DNA of 64,000 bases from Pseudomonas fortuita (GTDB lineage Bacteria > Pseudomonadota > Gammaproteobacteria > Pseudomonadales > Pseudomonadaceae): NCBI RefSeq assembly GCF_026898135.2, contig NZ_CP114035.2, positions 186,001-250,000 on the forward strand, in the 5' to 3' direction. Shown in pieces: positions 15,001 through 21,000 of the stretch. A program made the position numbers and the translations under genes. How positions within the stretch are numbered: position 1 is the stretch's first letter; each line of letters opens with the position of its first letter. Below the pieces are notes generated by a model. That model had not been told where the DNA came from and did not search any database. It was given only the letters and a program-made list of their open reading frames with translations.

Positions 15001-18000
15001 AACGGCGCCGGGAACTTGGTGAAAGTCAGCATCACGCCGGTCACCGACACGGTGAACGAAGCCACTGCGCCGACCTTCAAGGTGACCCTGAACCAGGCCA
15101 TCGATAAACCGCTGACCGTGCTGCTGAGCACCGGTGAAACCGTGGTGTTCGCTGCTGGCGAGACCACCAAGACCATCTCGGCGCCGGCCCAAGGCGATGA
15201 CGTCTTTGTTGATAAAGGCACCATCACCGTCAGCATCGACAAGGCCACCGTCACCGGTGCGCCGCTGGAGAACCTGCAGATCGGTACCCCGGCGACCGTT
15301 CAGGTCACCGACACCATCAGCAAAGTCACCGCTGTCCTGTCGGTGGACAACACCGCTGTAGTCGAAGGTGGCAAGATCACCTACACCGTGACCCTGATCA
15401 GCGAAGACACCAAGCTGCCAGTGACCGGCCACGGCGGTGTGACCGTGACCCTGACTGGCGGCACGGTCGTGACTATCCCGGCCGGCTCGGCCTCGGGTAC
15501 CGCCTTCGTCACTGCACCGAACGACCTGTATGCCGGTGGCCAGCCTGCGATCACCAAGTCGATCACTGACATTTCGGTCTCGGGTGACACCAAGTTCGAA
15601 AACCTGGTGACCGATAAGACGCCAGTGACCACCACTGTCAGCGATGAGCCGAACGGCGCCGGGAATCTGGTGAAAGTCAGCATCACGCCGGTCACCGACA
15701 CGGTGAACGAAGCGACTGCGCCGACCTTCAAGGTGACCCTGAACCAGGCCATCGATAAACCGCTGACCGTGCTGCTGAGCACCGGTGAAACCGTGGTGTT
15801 CGCCGCTGGCGAGACCACCAAGACCGTTTCGGCGCCTGCCCAGGGCGATGATGTGTTCATCGACAAGGGCCAGATCACCGTCAGCATCGACAAGGCCACC
15901 GTTACCGGTGCGCCGCTGGAGAACCTGCAGATCGGTACCCCGGCGACCGTTCAGGTCACCGACACCATCAGCAAAGTCACCGCCGTCCTGTCGGTGGACA
16001 ACACCGCTGTAGTCGAAGGTGGCAAGATCACCTACACCGTGACCCTGATCAGCGAAGACACCAAGCTGCCAGTGACCGGCCACGGCGGTGTGACCGTGAC
16101 CCTGACTGGCGGCACAGTCGTGACTATTCCGGCGGGTTCTGCTTCGGGTACCGCCTTCGTCACTGCACCGAACGACCTGTATGCCGGTGGCCAGCCTGCG
16201 ATCACCAAGTCGATCACCGACATTTCGGTCTCGGGTGACACCAAGTTCGAAAACCTGGTGACCGACAAGACCCCAGTGACCACTACCGTCAGCGACGAGC
16301 CAAACGGCGCCGGGAACTTGGTGAAAGTCAGCATCACGCCGGTCACCGACACGGTGAACGAAGCCACTGCGCCGACCTTCAAGGTGACCCTGAACCAGGC
16401 CATCGATAAACCGCTGACCGTGCTGCTGAGCACCGGTGAAACCGTGGTGTTCGCCGCTGGCGAGACCACCAAGACCGTTTCGGCGCCAGCCCAGGGCGAT
16501 GATGTGTTCATCGACAAGGGCCAGATCACCGTCAGCATCGACAAGGCCACCGTTACCGGTGCGCCGCTGGAGAACCTGCAGATCGGTACCCCGGCGACCG
16601 TTCAGGTCACCGACACCATCAGCAAAGTCACCGCCGTCCTGTCGGTGGACAACACCGCTGTAGTCGAAGGTGGCAAGATCACCTACACCGTGACCCTGAT
16701 CAGCGAAGACACCAAGCTGCCAGTGACCGGCCACGGCGGTGTGACCGTGACCCTGACTGGCGGCACAGTCGTGACTATTCCGGCGGGTTCTGCTTCGGGT
16801 ACCGCCTTCGTCACTGCACCGAACGACCTGTATGCCGGTGGCCAGCCTGCGATCACCAAGTCGATCACCGACATTTCGGTCTCGGGTGACACCAAGTTCG
16901 AAAACCTGGTGACCGACAAGACCCCAGTGACCACTACCGTCAGCGACGAGCCAAACGGCGCCGGGAACTTGGTGAAAGTCAGCATCACGCCGGTCACCGA
17001 CACGGTGAACGAAGCCACTGCGCCGACCTTCAAGGTGACCCTGAACCAGGCCATCGATAAACCGCTGACCGTGCTGCTGAGCACCGGTGAAACCGTGGTG
17101 TTCGCCGCTGGCGAGACCACCAAGACCGTTTCGGCGCCAGCCCAGGGCGATGATGTGTTCATCGACAAGGGCCAGATCACCGTCAGCATCGACAAGGCCA
17201 CCGTCACCGGTGCGCCGCTGGAGAACCTGCAGATCGGTACCCCGGCGACCGTTCAGGTCACCGACACCATCAGCAAAGTCACCGCTGTCCTGTCGGTGGA
17301 CAACACCGCTGTAGTCGAAGGTGGCAAGATCACCTACACCGTGACCCTGATCAGCGAAGACACCAAGCTGCCAGTGACCGGCCACGGCGGTGTGACCGTG
17401 ACCCTGACTGGCGGCACGGTCGTGACTATCCCGGCCGGCTCGGCCTCGGGTACCGCCTTCGTCACTGCACCGAACGACCTGTATGCCGGTGGCCAGCCTG
17501 CGATCACCAAGTCGATCACCGACATTTCGGTCACCGGCGACACCAAGTTCGAAAACCTGGTGACCGATAAGACGCCAGTGACCACCACTGTCAGCGACGA
17601 GCCGAACGGCGCCGGGAACCTGGTGAAAGTCAGCATCACGCCGGTCACCGACACGGTGAACGAAGCGACTGCGCCGACCTTCAAGCTCACCCTGAACCAA
17701 GCCATCGATAAACCGCTGACCGTGCTGCTGAGCACCGGTGAAACCGTGGTGTTCGCCGCTGGTGAAACCACCAAAACCATTTCGGCGCCTGCCCAGGGCG
17801 ATGACGTGTTCATCGACAAGGGCCAGATCACCGTCAGCATCGACAAGGCCACCGTCACCGGTGCGCCGCTGGAGAACCTGCAGATCGGTACCCCGGCGAC
17901 CGTTCAGGTCACCGACACCATCAGCAAAGTCACCGCTGTCCTGTCGGTGGATAACACCGCTGTAGTCGAAGGTGGCAAGATCACCTACACCGTGACCCTG

Positions 18001-21000
18001 ATCAGCGAAGACACCAAGCTGCCGGTGACTGGGCACGGTGGTGTGACCGTCACCCTGACCGGTGGCACTCAGGTCACCATCAACCCGGGCTCGGCGACTG
18101 GCACTGTCAGCATCAATGCCCCGGATGATGTTTATACGGGCGGTCAGGACACCATTACCAAGTCGATCACCGGCATTGCTGTCGCTGGCGACAAGGTCTT
18201 CGAAAACCTTGTGGCAGGTACCAACTCCGTCAGCACCACGGTAAGTGACGAGCCAAGTGGCCAAGGTGATATTGCCAAGGTCAGTATTACCGGCACCACT
18301 TCGCTCACCGAAGGCGAAACTGGCGCTTACACGCTGACCCTGACCCACGCCTCCAAGGCCGAAGTCACGATCACCCTCAGCTACAGCGGCACCGCCAAAA
18401 ACGGTGAGGACTTCACCGGTGTCACCACCGTGAAGATCCCGGCCAACAGCACAGGCACCACGTTCAACATCGCTACCATCGACGACAAGCTGGTCGAAGG
18501 TACCGAGAACTTCGTGGTGAAGATCGAAACTGCCACCGGTGGCAACTTCGAGAACCTGCAGGTTGATAGCAGTAAATCGAGCGTGACTACCACCATCCTC
18601 GACAACGACAACCTGCCGGTTTCACCTGGTGGCGCGGTGTTTGGCGTGGAAGACACCGACTACGTGTTCGCCTGGAGTGATTTCAAAGTCACCGATGCCG
18701 ATGGCAACACCGGTCTGTCCGTGACCATTACTTCGATCCCTGGTGCCGGCAACCTGCAGTTCTTCAACGGTACTGCCTGGGTGAATGTGACCGTTGGCCA
18801 GGTGGTGAGCCAGGCTGACATCATTGCCAAGAACCTGAAATTCGTTCCGCTTCTCAACCAGTCGGGCTCGGATAACTACGGTGGCAATGGCGTGGGTAAC
18901 CAGAAGGCTGACTACGCACAGTTCAAGTACAAGCCGAACGATGGCACCAACCTGGGCACAGAAGTGACCATGAAGGTCGACATCAGCCCGGTAGCCGACA
19001 AACCGACGCTCAGCTTCGGCAGCGCCGATATCGACTCCAAAGGCCTGACCAAAGAAGTCTGGACCAGCCTCAAAGGCCTCGGTACTGGCGGCAATGGCAT
19101 TACCGGCGAGGACCTGAAGACGGTATTTGCCAACTCTGGCAATGCCAACTCCAGCAGCACCACTACCAACGTGCAGTCCGATGGCAGCGTCACTGCTGGC
19201 ACCGGTTCGAAAACGTCGGGCCTGATCTACCTGGAAGCCGGCAAGACCTACACCTTCAGCGGTACCGCCGACGACAGCTTCGTGGTCACCATTGGTGGCA
19301 AGACGGTGGTCACGGCCACCTGGGGTGCCGGTGGCCAGGTTTCGGGTACCTTCACCCCGAACACCAGCGGCTACTACCCGATCGAGGTCTACCATGCCAA
19401 CCAGTCTGGTCCAGGCAGCTATGACCTGAACATCCAGGTAGGCTCGGGTGCGGTCACTGACCTGAGCAGCTCGAACATCAAGATGTATCAGAACGTGACC
19501 GAGATGGCCAACGCCGGCTTGGGCGTGTCCGATCTGCACACCGTGAATGGTCAGAGCTACTACGACGGCTACAAACTGAACGAAGGGCCGGAAGGTGGCT
19601 CGGTGAAACTGGTTGGTATTAATACTGCCCTGACCGACACCGATGGCTCCGAAACCCTGAACGTTAGCCTCAGCGGCATTCCGAAAGGCACTGTACTCAG
19701 CGATGGTGCAGGCCACACGGTCACAGTAGGCAGCGCACCGGTGGATGTGACCGGCTGGAAACTCAGCGGCCTTACCCTCACCCCACCTACCTACTACAAA
19801 GGCTCGTTCGACATCACGGTCACCTCGACTGCCACCGAAAGCCTGGGCGGTTCGGCCATCACCACCGGCAACATCCCGGTGACGGTGTACGGCGCAACCT
19901 ACAAGGCCAGCGTGGGTACTTCGGGCAACGACACCATGACCGGCAGCGAAGGCAACGACATCATCGTCGCCGACGTGTCGGGCCTGAACGTGGTGGCGGG
20001 CAAGAACTACAATATTGCGTTCATCGTCGACAGCTCCGGCAGCATGACCGATGCGTCTATTGCCGCAGCCAAGGCCCAGCTGGCGTCTGTGTTTGCCACC
20101 TTGAAAGCCAGCCTGGGCTCGGACACCTCGGGTACGGTCAACATCTTCCTTGTCGACTTCGACACGCAGGTCAACAAGAACGTTGCTGTGAACCTGGCCG
20201 ATCTTAACGCCTTGAATGACCTGCAAGCGGTCCTGAAGTCGATGCAAGGCGGGGATGATGGTGGTGGCACCAACTACGAAGATGCCTTCAAGACCACGGC
20301 CAACTTCTTCAAGAGCACAGTTGCGATCAGCAATACCGGTGCAGAGAACCTGACGTACTTCATCACCGACGGTAAGCCGACCTATTACCAGCGAAATGAA
20401 GTAACCGATAAACGCCTGTGGACTGGTGGCAAAACGCTTGACGAAGTAGTCAATGTCAATAACTACAAAGCTGGGGGCACGTTCAGTGAATGGGCCGATT
20501 CGACTCACAAGGTCGACATCAGCAGTGCTGGCGTTGTCAAGGTATCGACGTATGGCTACAACTGGTGGGGCAGCTGGGGTGTAACTTCCACAGAGACTGT
20601 GGGGACCATTCATGCCCAAGGGGACGGCACGTATGAGTTCTCCAGCCTGGGTGGCACAGGTAGGGGGACTAGCTCGAACTGGTCCGATTCAGCATCCAAT
20701 ACGACTGATAGCTTCACGCTGCTGGGCGGCAGCACTACCTTGCAAGGCTTGAGCAAGGTGCAGGCGATTGGACTGAACGATGATGTCAGCCTCTCCGACC
20801 TGAAGCCCTATGACAGTGCCGGCAAGCCGCAGACTAATATCGATCCTTCCAATCTGGCCAGCGCAATCCTTGGGCATACCGAGGCAACGCTGCCAGGTGC
20901 AGACAGCATCGATGGCGGCAACGGCAACGACATCATCTTCGGTGACCTGATCACCCTCAATGGTGTCGTCAGCGAGGGGTATCAGGCCCTGCAGACTTAC

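Noticed and set aside
625..18267. Repeat array as a CRISPR or satellite
   Set aside because: Units are 651-675 bp, in frame with one protein, with no unique spacers.
5899..18267. Variation in LapA units as a diversity-generating retroelement target
   Set aside because: Changes are block-wise and shared between units, not adenine-specific; no reverse transcriptase or template repeat is seen.
1705..18348. Antisense open frame of 5547 codons through the LapA repeats
   Set aside because: It follows the repeat period exactly; a stop-free antisense frame in one unit is copied with the unit. No start context, domains or codon bias of its own. Smaller antisense and shifted frames in 1-21594 have the same cause.
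18622..20619. Antisense frame of 665 codons over the LapA C-terminus
   Set aside because: Low-complexity composition typical of antisense high-GC DNA; the plus strand carries clear vWA and RTX motifs.
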